Shown here: in pieces, positions 50,663 to 59,375 of the stretch
How positions within the stretch are numbered: position 1 is the stretch's first letter
How the letters are laid out: every line of letters starts with the position of its first letter
From: JAABVD01 sp965204545
Lineage (GTDB): Bacteria > Verrucomicrobiota > Verrucomicrobiia > Opitutales > UBA2995
Assembly: GCA_965204545.1 (NCBI GenBank)
Contig: CBDBFA010000003.1
Location: 2,294,001-2,358,000 of the forward strand
DNA: 64,000 nucleotides
Reading direction: 5' to 3'
Made by a program: the position numbers and the translations under genes
Notes under the pieces: model-generated
Told to the model about the DNA's origin: nothing
What the model saw: the letters and a program-made list of their open reading frames with translations, nothing else
Databases searched by the model: none

Positions 50663-53600
50663 ATGAACGATCGAACCTCCTTATTTGGCCTGATTTGCCG
50701 TATAACCGCACTGTTAACCCTATGTAGCGCAACAGCTTACCAAGGGTATTCCCAGGAAGCTGAAGCTGAAGCCGAAGATTCGGACGAGGAAATATACGAT
50801 CTCAGCCCTTTTACGGTGAGCACCAGGGATGACCGGGGCTACCTGTCAACCAACGCCGTCTCGGGAACTTCCCTGAACACCTCCATCCGGGATCTGCCCA
50901 TGGCCCTGGAGGTCATCAATCAGGAATTCATAGAGGACCTGGGGGCATTGAGCATGGACGAAGCCCTGGAATATTCCGCCGGTGTGGAAACGACGGCTTT
51001 TGAACTGCCTCAATGGTCATCGGGAAATAGGATTACTTTCGACGATGCCTCCCCCTCGGGGAACGTCCAGGCACATCAGGGAAACGTCCTGACCATACGC
51101 GGATACCGCTCACCAAACCAGCAGCGATTGGGATTTCGTATCGGCATGCTCGTTCCCGAGTATGGTATCGTGACAGGAGGCAGCACCAATACCCTCAACA
51201 TGTCCAGAATGGAAGTGGTACGGGGTCCCAATTCCTTGCTCTACGGCGTCAACATGCTGACCGGGGTGGTTAACATCGTTCCCAAATCCCCGCTCTCCGA
51301 AAAACGAAGCTCCGCGGGACTTACCGTTGGGAGCAACAGCCTGATACGGGGGACCTTCGATACCACCGGGCCAATATTGAGCCAAGATAACAATTGGGGG
51401 GAGTTGAATTATCGGGTCATGGGTTCCGCCCAGACAAGTGACGCACTCAAGGATTTCAGCAAATTTGATGGTACCTACTATGCAGGGCAGTTGGATTACT
51501 GGACCAAGAACAAGAAGTTCAACCTTTTCCTGGAATACCAAATCGCCGACAATACTTCCGCCGGGATCGGCCCAAAATGGTTCATAGGGCCCCAAGCCGT
51601 TCAGTACTTTCGCAATGAATACGGCGAACCTATAATCTGGACCCGGACCTACGATCCAAACAGCCCCGATTACGCGCTGATTGCGGAACCCGGATCCATG
51701 CCATACGAGATTAAGGACTACGGCTTCTACCAGAACATTTCGGGTCCGGACACCTGGCATAAATCCCAAGAACAGAACTTCCTGGCTCTGGCCAAGGTGA
51801 ATCCATTGGAAGGATTACATATAGAAGGGGGTGTCTACTACTCCTCGAACGAATCGGAGACCCGCAACGTGTCTTTTTCGAGCAATACTCCTGGAGGGCT
51901 GGGAGCCAGCTATTTCGATCTCCGATTTGCCGATGCCTTTCCGGAGTATGATCCCAATGACACCGTGACCCGGGAAACGACCGATGCAATTCGTCTGAAC
52001 GGCGATCCATTATCCTCAACATTGCTCAATGGTTTTTTCGATGCGGATAACCTTAGGAACCTGGTCCACGGGGGCTTTGGCTTTTCCGACGTCATCGCGG
52101 TCGAAGCTCCTGGAGACTCCTCCCGCTACAATCCGGCAGGCAATAGTGGCGCCTCTATCTCACGCCACGGAGCACGCTACGCCTGGTTTCAATGGCCACA
52201 GACATCCGATTCTACACAGGCCCGACTACGGGCGGCCTATGACTTCGATTCGGACTTTCTCAATTCCCACCATACCTTTGTCGCGGGGGTAAACTACATT
52301 AAGGATGAAATCAGTTTTGTTGTTAATCCAATGTATAATCAGGCTCCATACCAGGAGGCCTGGGGTTCCTGGGATGGCGTCAGCCCTACCCCCGCTGATC
52401 CGCGGTTTCATGTGGATGGTGTTTATTACCGCGATAGCGTTTTCAATCCGAATCCGATTCGGTTCTCCCCTAATACCGTCCTTGGTGTTGCCGGACGACC
52501 TAGTAAATTCAGGCTGGGACATGGCACGCAGTCTGATGAGGACCGGGATGGGGATGGAGTTCCTGACAGGCGGCTCATCAATTGGGTAACCCGGTCGGGC
52601 CATACGGATGTCGCCTTGGAATTCAGTTCCGCCAATGCCCTCTATCAGGGACGGTATTTTGACGAACGCCTCATGCTTTTTGGCGGTGTCCGCTACGACG
52701 AGTACGAGACCAGCGAAAGGGAAAAGCTTCGTGTCGTCGACTGGACGGGCACCACCGGGATGGCCCCGGGGAAACCACTCACGCCTTCATCTTATCCGCT
52801 GACCACCCACATTATCGGCGATGCTTCACAGGCCTATGTCCCGATTCCCGCGCTGGATATTCCAGCCGGGGGAAATTACACGGGGACGATCAACGATGCC
52901 GTAGCGGCGGATTTTGAAACCATCCAGGAAGTGTACCCGGATGGGACGTTCGAGAGTCAGCCGAAACAAACATTCACCACCCCGAGTTTCGGAGTTTCCT
53001 ACCGGATTAATGATCCCCTGACGGTATACTTTACGCATTCCGAGGGCATCTTTCCCAATGCTGGACAAAGGGACGGCAACTATAGGGAAATCGACGCCGA
53101 GCGATCCAAGAGCGACGAACTTGGCATCAAGTTCGACTTGTGGGAAGGCAAGGTTTCCGGGACCATTTCCGCCTTCAGAATAAAGAGAGAGAACGCCACC
53201 TATCGGTTGGGGGTAGCTCCCAATCCCGCGGGATGGTTTGGCGGCCCCGCTCACAACGGCAATGCCAATACCCAGGCATTTGATCCCGCCGTCTTTGCCG
53301 GCCTCTATGGAGTGCCTGAAGACGCCGAAGCGTTGCGAGCCTCCTGGCCTGTGAAGTGGAGCGAGACCGTTGCTTACCAAGGCCGGTTTCCACCTAGTCA
53401 TATCGTCACGGTCCCCGCTGTGGTCTATGGCCTGCTCAATGTCAACCTGGAGAGAACCCTTGAGGAATTGGGCTATACACCGGACCAGATTCGGAGCACC
53501 AGACATCCGGTGACCAGAGAGAGATTCACCAATGCGCCAAGTGGATACCTGGGACAGTATAATCAGGGCGCTACCCCCGGGGACTTCTTCACACGGTTCA

Positions 53601-54502
53601 TCACCTTCGCGTATCTCTTCGATCTGGATGTCTTGAATGCGCCGCCCCATGAGGACCCGGTGGTCGAGGATTTGCGCAACGCCGTGCGCGCCGCTTTCGA
53701 AGACGCCTATGACGGGCAGGATGAGCGGCTTCCCCAAGAAGCCATGTTCACCGGGTCGTTACAGCGGATTGGGCAAATTCATAACCCCACTCAATATGAT
53801 GGTTTACAGACGAGCGGGGCCGGTAATGCTCCCTTTGTCACTTACGAGGAGGAGGGCACGGGATTCGACGGACAGATCATCCTCAGTCCCTTGAACAATT
53901 ACCAGATCGTCTTCAATTTCTCCCGGGTCCAGCGCGAGATCGTCGGGAAGGGTTTCAACATGGTCCGTCCCATCGACCAGTGGGGGAATGACTGGGCTTC
54001 CGGATGGGACGCATGGAACTGGGCCTTCAAAAGACAGAACTTCACAGACCCGAAGGATCCCACAACCTTTACCGGCGAGGGCGTAAATGGTATCGACATC
54101 TCCTTTGTACCGCAGGACAATCTCGCTCTCTGGAACAAGTATAGCTTCACCGATGGCGCGCTGGACAATCTGGAAATCTTCGGGGGCGTCACCTGGGCGG
54201 GTGAGGCAGTAACCTCGACGCCGCTCGGCGGGCAACAGGTGCGCGCCAATTACTTCCGCACTCCGCCCACCGCCGAACGATACGAGGTCGGGGCTGGATT
54301 GGGATACCGATTTGAATTGCGCGATGTCCGGTGGAATCTCCGCTTGAACATAAATAACCTGCTCGACGACACCTATGACGCCAGTTACATAACCTACAAC
54401 GAGACCGATCCCTTTACCGGAGAACCATTTACGGAGAAGCGCCGCTGGGAACGATACTATCCGGGAACCACCTTCCGTCTAACCCTGATGGCCAACTTTT
54501 AG
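50663..54502 (+). CDS. TonB-dependent receptor
   Basis: A 1279-residue outer-membrane receptor. The leader (about residues 1-32) is followed by an acidic stretch and YDLSPFTVSTRDDRGY, the usual verrucomicrobial entry to the plug domain, which continues with VSGTSLNTSIRDLPMALEVI (plug) and RMEVVRGPNSLLYG. The rest is a 22-strand-type barrel with acidic, DDG-rich loops, and ends WERYYPGTTFRLTLMANF with the C-terminal Phe needed for outer-membrane insertion. No carboxypeptidase-like N-terminal domain and no SusD partner are present. It probably takes up oligosaccharides or a siderophore-like ligand; the surrounding glycan genes favour the first. It is convergent with the double-FAD gene, 5 bp apart. 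Confidence 0.92.
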   Translation: MNDRTSLFGLICRITALLTLCSATAYQGYSQEAEAEAEDSDEEIYDLSPFTVSTRDDRGYLSTNAVSGTSLNTSIRDLPMALEVINQEFIEDLGALSMDEALEYSAGVETTAFELPQWSSGNRITFDDASPSGNVQAHQGNVLTIRGYRSPNQQRLGFRIGMLVPEYGIVTGGSTNTLNMSRMEVVRGPNSLLYGVNMLTGVVNIVPKSPLSEKRSSAGLTVGSNSLIRGTFDTTGPILSQDNNWGELNYRVMGSAQTSDALKDFSKFDGTYYAGQLDYWTKNKKFNLFLEYQIADNTSAGIGPKWFIGPQAVQYFRNEYGEPIIWTRTYDPNSPDYALIAEPGSMPYEIKDYGFYQNISGPDTWHKSQEQNFLALAKVNPLEGLHIEGGVYYSSNESETRNVSFSSNTPGGLGASYFDLRFADAFPEYDPNDTVTRETTDAIRLNGDPLSSTLLNGFFDADNLRNLVHGGFGFSDVIAVEAPGDSSRYNPAGNSGASISRHGARYAWFQWPQTSDSTQARLRAAYDFDSDFLNSHHTFVAGVNYIKDEISFVVNPMYNQAPYQEAWGSWDGVSPTPADPRFHVDGVYYRDSVFNPNPIRFSPNTVLGVAGRPSKFRLGHGTQSDEDRDGDGVPDRRLINWVTRSGHTDVALEFSSANALYQGRYFDERLMLFGGVRYDEYETSEREKLRVVDWTGTTGMAPGKPLTPSSYPLTTHIIGDASQAYVPIPALDIPAGGNYTGTINDAVAADFETIQEVYPDGTFESQPKQTFTTPSFGVSYRINDPLTVYFTHSEGIFPNAGQRDGNYREIDAERSKSDELGIKFDLWEGKVSGTISAFRIKRENATYRLGVAPNPAGWFGGPAHNGNANTQAFDPAVFAGLYGVPEDAEALRASWPVKWSETVAYQGRFPPSHIVTVPAVVYGLLNVNLERTLEELGYTPDQIRSTRHPVTRERFTNAPSGYLGQYNQGATPGDFFTRFITFAYLFDLDVLNAPPHEDPVVEDLRNAVRAAFEDAYDGQDERLPQEAMFTGSLQRIGQIHNPTQYDGLQTSGAGNAPFVTYEEEGTGFDGQIILSPLNNYQIVFNFSRVQREIVGKGFNMVRPIDQWGNDWASGWDAWNWAFKRQNFTDPKDPTTFTGEGVNGIDISFVPQDNLALWNKYSFTDGALDNLEIFGGVTWAGEAVTSTPLGGQQVRANYFRTPPTAERYEVGAGLGYRFELRDVRWNLRLNINNLLDDTYDASYITYNETDPFTGEPFTEKRRWERYYPGTTFRLTLMANF

Positions 54503-54507
54503 CTCGA

Positions 54508-57348
54508 TTAACAGCGCATCCCGATTTCGTCGCGAAACGGAATGGCGAGATGCATGCTCTCCCAAGCGGCCCTGTTTTTCTCCCCGACAATGGCGGCGTA
54601 GCGTCGCACCCACGGCCGGGGATCCCGCTGATGTTTCTCGATGACCTGAGGCTGCGGTTTGCCAAACTCCGCGAGAACTTCGGCTATTGCCAGTTCCACT
54701 TGCCAAAGACCATCTTCCCCTACCATTTCGGTCACGACCTGTGAAGTCATCTGGAATCTGCGGTCGCGAGGAAGGTCATCGCGCTGGAGAAGACCTTCAA
54801 GGGCTGGAATGGCTGCCGCATCGCCAATACGGCCAAGTGCTCGGACGGATGCGAGGACGGCATCGATGTCCGACTTCGGATCGTCCAGAATTCCAAACAA
54901 GGCAGGCAAAGCGGAAGCGTGGCCAATTCGTCCCAGCAACACGATCATCAACATCCAGAAGGGGGCGTAGCGCCTGAGGTGCAAGTATTTCTCCGGTGTT
55001 TCAGGGCGTTCCTCGATAACCCTGACGAGCTCCGGTAGAGCCGCAGGGTCGCGATGCCAAGCCAATGCAATTGCCGCCCAGGTCTTCTTCTCATCTGGTC
55101 CTTCCTCGAGGATTTCCTTGAGAAAAGCAACGGATTCGGAGCTACCGTGTGCGAGCAGCCAGACGGCGTCCTTGAAATTTTTGCTGAGAAACCGTTCCTT
55201 TGTCTCCTCCAAGGTGAGGTCCGGAAGCGGAGGTTTGGGGCGGGTGGTCTCTCCCAAAGCACCCGATTTTTTCAACGCTTCCTGGACTAGTTTAACCTCC
55301 AAAGCACGGGGAGAAAGACCGGATTTTGCACAGAGTGCGGCGGCTATTCCGGCTGCTTCACCCATCCGGCGACAGTTGCGGATCACGCGTTGCTGATAAT
55401 TGGCTTCATTGGTGCATGAGGCCGAGCGACAGGCTACGAGTATACCCTCTAAATCCTTGGGCAACATGCACCGATAAGGAATCTCCCCTCCGAAATGCCG
55501 TTCCCGGTTTCCCAGAATCCAGACCCACAGGACGGCAAAGTCATTGTGGTTGGCAAAATCCTTGGAATGACAGTCGAACTTGGCGGCAGAATAGCCGATG
55601 CAATCATCGTAGTGCTTCAGAAAAATCTGATCATGCATGGTGGGGGCGTAATCGCCGATTATCTGACGGCTTTGGCGGATGCCCAGCACGGGAAAGGCAT
55701 AGAGCAGGCGGAACTCATCCAAAAGGATTTCATTTATCAATCGGAGGCCCTGCCGCTTTCCCCGGGTAAGGTCGACAATATCAAAGGGGTCCGTATATCC
55801 GCAATCGAAGTTAGTAACCCTGACCAAGCCGGAGTCCTTGCTGTAAGTTTCCGCGCATTGGGTGTAACAGTGGAGAATTTCATCCACCTCCCGACCGGTT
55901 TGAAATGGCGCCCCGGCCATAATCGCGAGATCGGCATCTCCAGTTGAATCGATGAATACGTCTGCATTTACCACAACAGGTCCGTCGGGGGTAGCCGCCT
56001 GTGCCGCGGTGATACGATTTCCCACCTTTACCGCACCGGTAACCGTGGCCCCGAAGATGATTTGGATACCGAGTTCCTTATAGATCTCCTCGAACACGAT
56101 GGCCTTCAGTATCGGGTTCGGCATTGGAATGGTGTAGCCTCCCCGGAAGAGCATATGGTCTGCTCGCACGCGCTTGAAGACCTCGTCCTGAACCCCGCCC
56201 TTTACGCCATGGCCCATTACGTGCATGCCGCCGCCCGTTTCCATTCCCCCGATCATGGTGCAGGCTTCCAACACAATCACTTTGGCGCCGCCTTTTGCCG
56301 CGGCAATTGCCGCGTAACTCCCCCCGGTGCCGGCCCCGGCGACGAGGACATCGGCTTGTAGATGCCGCGTCTGGCGTGGTGCTGGCGCAGGGCGGGCACC
56401 ACTCATTGGTCCGCGGCGTATAGCAAGGTTTGCCGCTTCTTCCCCTACTTTTTCACCCAGAACGATTCGACCGGAATTATTGTTGGCAAGTTTCCGCCTG
56501 GAAGGATCAGTTATCGACCAAGTTCCGCATGCCAGCAGATTCTCATACTTGGTATTCTCCCCACTGCTTTCGGTCAATACGGCCCGGGATTCGAGTGGAA
56601 AGGCCTCGAATGCCGCATGGCTTACACTCGCTTGAGAAAGAGTTGGCAAAACTTCCTTCAGGTAGGCCACAACATCCCGTATCCGAGCCCGCCCCTCCAA
56701 ACAGGTGTAGTCAGGAACAGTGAATTCTACGCATACTTCGCCCTCCCAAGGGGACGGACTAAGAACGATATCTTCCACACCGACGCCATCCGCCACATTC
56801 GCCGGAAGTTCATCCCGATTCTCAACATTGTTGAAAAAAAAGACCTCTCTCCAGGAATGTTGGCTAACCTCGTGAAAAACGCCTCCGACCTGCTTGAAAA
56901 GCAGCGCTTCTTCCGTCGCATCGATGATGACCTTGGCGCGCACCAATTGTTCGCCGCTCTTGTTTCCGATAACGACTCCGCAGACACCATGGTGATCTAC
57001 GCGAACCTCCACCGGCTGGGAATAGAGAAGCAGATCGACCTCGTCTTCCTCCACAAATAAATCAAGAAGGTACTCTGTCCTGGCCGAGTCGATACGATCT
57101 CCCGCCACGGCATCGAGTTTCTTCAAACGATCGCGAAGACGCCGCACGGTGGGGGAGTCACCTTCAGGAAGGTCGCACTGAAACGCGCAGGTCGTCTCCC
57201 ATCCAAGCGCGCTGCGCCTTTCCACCAGGAGAACGCGATGGCCCTTTGCAGCCGCCGTCAGCGCCGCCGCGACGCCGGATAATCCACCTCCGAAAACGGC
57301 GACATCATATTCCATTCCAAATGGATCCCACTCAGTGCTGTATTTCAT
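54508..57348 (-). CDS. Double FAD-dependent oxidoreductase fused to HEAT repeats
   Basis: A 946-residue protein. The first FAD module (about 1-310) has VFGGGLSGVAAALTAAAKG and a dinucleotide-type DATEEALL block; the second (about 330-700) has VAGAGTGGSYAAIAAAKGG, IDSTGDADLA and PYRCMLPKDLEGILVACRS, as in FAD_oxidored proteins. Residues about 735-930 are helical HEAT-like repeats (LPELVRVIEERPE, ALPALFGILDD, AIPALEGLLQ). No signal peptide is evident. The usual FAD_oxidored protein has one such FAD module, so this is a tandem fusion. The reaction is unknown; family members stand in sugar-degrading loci. It starts 89 bp after the thioredoxin-like gene. Confidence 0.82.
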   Translation of the reverse strand: MKYSTEWDPFGMEYDVAVFGGGLSGVAAALTAAAKGHRVLLVERRSALGWETTCAFQCDLPEGDSPTVRRLRDRLKKLDAVAGDRIDSARTEYLLDLFVEEDEVDLLLYSQPVEVRVDHHGVCGVVIGNKSGEQLVRAKVIIDATEEALLFKQVGGVFHEVSQHSWREVFFFNNVENRDELPANVADGVGVEDIVLSPSPWEGEVCVEFTVPDYTCLEGRARIRDVVAYLKEVLPTLSQASVSHAAFEAFPLESRAVLTESSGENTKYENLLACGTWSITDPSRRKLANNNSGRIVLGEKVGEEAANLAIRRGPMSGARPAPAPRQTRHLQADVLVAGAGTGGSYAAIAAAKGGAKVIVLEACTMIGGMETGGGMHVMGHGVKGGVQDEVFKRVRADHMLFRGGYTIPMPNPILKAIVFEEIYKELGIQIIFGATVTGAVKVGNRITAAQAATPDGPVVVNADVFIDSTGDADLAIMAGAPFQTGREVDEILHCYTQCAETYSKDSGLVRVTNFDCGYTDPFDIVDLTRGKRQGLRLINEILLDEFRLLYAFPVLGIRQSRQIIGDYAPTMHDQIFLKHYDDCIGYSAAKFDCHSKDFANHNDFAVLWVWILGNRERHFGGEIPYRCMLPKDLEGILVACRSASCTNEANYQQRVIRNCRRMGEAAGIAAALCAKSGLSPRALEVKLVQEALKKSGALGETTRPKPPLPDLTLEETKERFLSKNFKDAVWLLAHGSSESVAFLKEILEEGPDEKKTWAAIALAWHRDPAALPELVRVIEERPETPEKYLHLRRYAPFWMLMIVLLGRIGHASALPALFGILDDPKSDIDAVLASVRALGRIGDAAAIPALEGLLQRDDLPRDRRFQMTSQVVTEMVGEDGLWQVELAIAEVLAEFGKPQPQVIEKHQRDPRPWVRRYAAIVGEKNRAAWESMHLAIPFRDEIGMRC

Positions 57349-57437
57349 TTTTTCAGATTCGGTCAGGGATTATGGATGGAAGGTAGTTATCGGGAGGCGA
57401 TTTTCTTTCTTGGTGGATTTTCCAAGACAAGATTCAT

Positions 57438-57767
57438 TTAATCCTTCGGGAAGTGCTGGTCGATCAGCGCCACAATGGCGTCTGTGGAATTCGGTTCAAC
57501 CAGTTCGGCGACCTTTTCGCCTTCGTCGATGAGTACGACGCTTGCCGGATGATGTATGCCAAATTCAATGGCAATTGCCTGAAACTCCTGAAAATTCAAA
57601 CTGCAAATATTGATTCGGTCTGCCAGTTCTTCTACCAATTCCTCAATCATGGAGCGTATGGCAATGCATTTCTTGCAGTGTCGATAACTGAAAATCAGGA
57701 CCGGTTTATTGGCGCCATAGGTGATGTTTGCCCACCCGTCGGAAGTGATTTCGACTATTTCAGACAT
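57438..57767 (-). CDS. Thioredoxin-like protein with CKKC active site
   Basis: A 109-residue single-domain protein from the ATG at 57767 (the frame's codon at 57776 is TTG). SYRHCKKCIAIRSMI gives a CxxC at the start of a helix, and GIHHPASVVLI supplies the cis-Pro position, so the fold is thioredoxin. The active site lacks the Trp and the Gly-Pro of classical thioredoxin (CGPC), which predicts a different redox potential or partner. There is no signal peptide, so it should be cytoplasmic. It is upstream of the double-FAD gene and might reduce it or another product, or be independent. Confidence 0.75.
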   Translation of the reverse strand: MSEIVEITSDGWANITYGANKPVLIFSYRHCKKCIAIRSMIEELVEELADRINICSLNFQEFQAIAIEFGIHHPASVVLIDEGEKVAELVEPNSTDAIVALIDQHFPKD

Positions 57768-57849
57768 GATTATCAACAGTTTATATTGTTTATTATGGCT
57801 CCTGATTTTGACAAATTAAATCCGAATCCATCCAAATCCTGATACAAAC

Positions 57850-58335
57850 GAGATGGTAGAGACATGGATAATTAGGAATTGGAAAATCCAGAGAAGCCCT
57901 CCAACTAATGTGGCGTCCCTGAAATAAACCACCACAGAAGGCGCCTTCGGCGCCAATTAGGAATTAGAAATTAGGAATTAGGAATGAAAAGACACAAGGG
58001 GACAGAGGATTATCGTGATCATGATCGTGATCTTGATCGTAATCGATTGAGTATGGAGAAGAAGGGATCTCGCAATGCATGCCAAGAACGCAAAGAAATG
58101 GATTACAAAAAACCACGGATTACACGGATGGGCACGGATAGAAATTCTAACGCCAACGGCGTTGAACTCCAAAGCCCAGTGTCGCGTAGCGCACGCTGGG
58201 TAGGAAAAGGAAAAAATTACGAACCCCAACGGGGTTCCACAAAAATGGTGACCGTGATGGGGAATATCCTGAAGGCAAATTCATAGGAATAAGTCCGGCC
58301 ATGGTGGGAACAAATTAACGGGACATGACACTAGG
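57850..58335. repeat. Mosaic repeat island 7
   Basis: Pieces: an inverted near-exact copy (57905-57946) of 28096-28137, the GGCGCCTTCGGCGCC palindrome, AATTAGGAATTAGAAATTAG, a GATCGT run (about 58012-58047), ACCACGGATTACACGGATG, CTAACGCCAACGGCGTTGAA, CAAAGCCCAGTGTCGCGTAG, GAACCCCAACGGGGTTCCA, and an inverted partner of 12433 (GAACAAATTAACGGGACATG). No gene is seen in these 590 bp. Confidence 0.78.
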
Positions 58336-58368
58336 TAGAGCAATCATGACTATTTCAGAGTCGGCTTT

Positions 58369-59265
58369 TTAGGAAATGGCCCAGGATTTCAATTCCCTGT
58401 AAGCATACTCCCAGTCCTCAACATGGTTCAGGACGACTGCCGAGGTCATGTTCCCATCCTTCGGTAGACCCAGGAAATCGAGGATGGAATTTCGCTTCTC
58501 CTCCAAATGCTCACGCGTGCGAATAAAATGATTCCACTCCTTCACCGCCTCCCCATCGATCCTTCCTCGTTTTTGCTTCGATACCCATGATTCAAATACC
58601 GAAAAAGGTGGTGTTTCCGATTGCAGGAATTCAACCGTCGCATCGCGGTCAAGACCCAAGGTCTTCAGTACTTTGGCATCCAGTCCATCTCCACAGCCGG
58701 GATAGTCAAAATGTAGCAGGCCTTTTGCCTCGAGAATGACTCTTAACCAGGTTCGAGGCAGTTGACAGACTCCGAGCCGCCCGTAGTCAAGCGAACTGAT
58801 AAGAGGAATCCCCGCGCCAGGTAACAATTCGGCCTCTGGCAAATCCCGCCCGTAGAAATAGTGCCAATCTTCCAGATTATTCAAAACCACGGCCGATTTC
58901 AGATCGGTCTCCGGTTTCAGACCGAGCGCTTCAGTTATCGAATAAAATTTAATCGGCCGATGGATGCGCGTTTCGATGAGTGTATTCCAGCTATTTTGGC
59001 CCACCGGATTGGGCTTCCGACGCGCTGTTTCCTCGACCCATTTTTCAAAATCCAAATAATTTGGTTTTTCGGAGGTCACATACCCGAGCATCTCCTCGTC
59101 GTCTATTCCGAAACCCTCCATCCACCAATGGTCCAGCATTTGCGTATAAGGCGGATATTCGGGATCGAGAAGTCCGTATGCTTTTAACAACGATTTCCAC
59201 CAGGTCCGCGGCACCTGGCAATAACCTAGCGGGCCGTAACAAAGGCTGCTGACGAGCGGTACCAT
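58369..59265 (-). CDS. Tandem DUF5069-like protein
   Basis: A 298-residue protein from the ATG at 59265. The frame is open to 59700 but those codons are the antisense of the oxidoreductase gene and of a hairpin element. It has two similar halves: VPLVSSLCYGPLGYCQVPRTW...LLDPEYPPYTQMLD and IPLISSLDYGRLGVCQLPRTW...LLHFDYPGCGDGLD, each followed by a Leu-Gly-Asp segment and W-rich helices. This resembles the DUF5069 family, usually a single domain of about 150 residues and of unknown function, so this is a duplicated form. It ends the leftward operon that starts beyond 64000, but the hairpin at 59274-59375 separates it from the gene before. Confidence 0.7.
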   Translation of the reverse strand: MVPLVSSLCYGPLGYCQVPRTWWKSLLKAYGLLDPEYPPYTQMLDHWWMEGFGIDDEEMLGYVTSEKPNYLDFEKWVEETARRKPNPVGQNSWNTLIETRIHRPIKFYSITEALGLKPETDLKSAVVLNNLEDWHYFYGRDLPEAELLPGAGIPLISSLDYGRLGVCQLPRTWLRVILEAKGLLHFDYPGCGDGLDAKVLKTLGLDRDATVEFLQSETPPFSVFESWVSKQKRGRIDGEAVKEWNHFIRTREHLEEKRNSILDFLGLPKDGNMTSAVVLNHVEDWEYAYRELKSWAIS

Positions 59266-59273
59266 GGAACAAG

Positions 59274-59375
59274 AAAAAGGGGTCAAACGCAAAATATTAA
59301 CATCGTCCTCTAGTGTCACCTGAATGGCCGAAGCGAACCAATCAGATGTTAATATTTTGCGTTTGACCCCTTTTT
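59274..59375. repeat. Perfect 31-bp inverted repeat (REPIN/MITE-like hairpin)
   Basis: Left arm 59274-59304 and right arm 59345-59375 are exact complements, around AAAAAGGGGTCAAACG and CGTTTGACCCCTTTTT, with a 40-bp loop. GGGGTCAAACGC with AAAATATTAAC recalls ends that flank IS200-like REP transposases. Its right arm supplies the last ten codons of the Gfo/Idh/MocA gene (KRGQTQNINI), with the stop codon at its inner edge. The A5G4...C4T5 ends could also act as a terminator. Confidence 0.85.
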
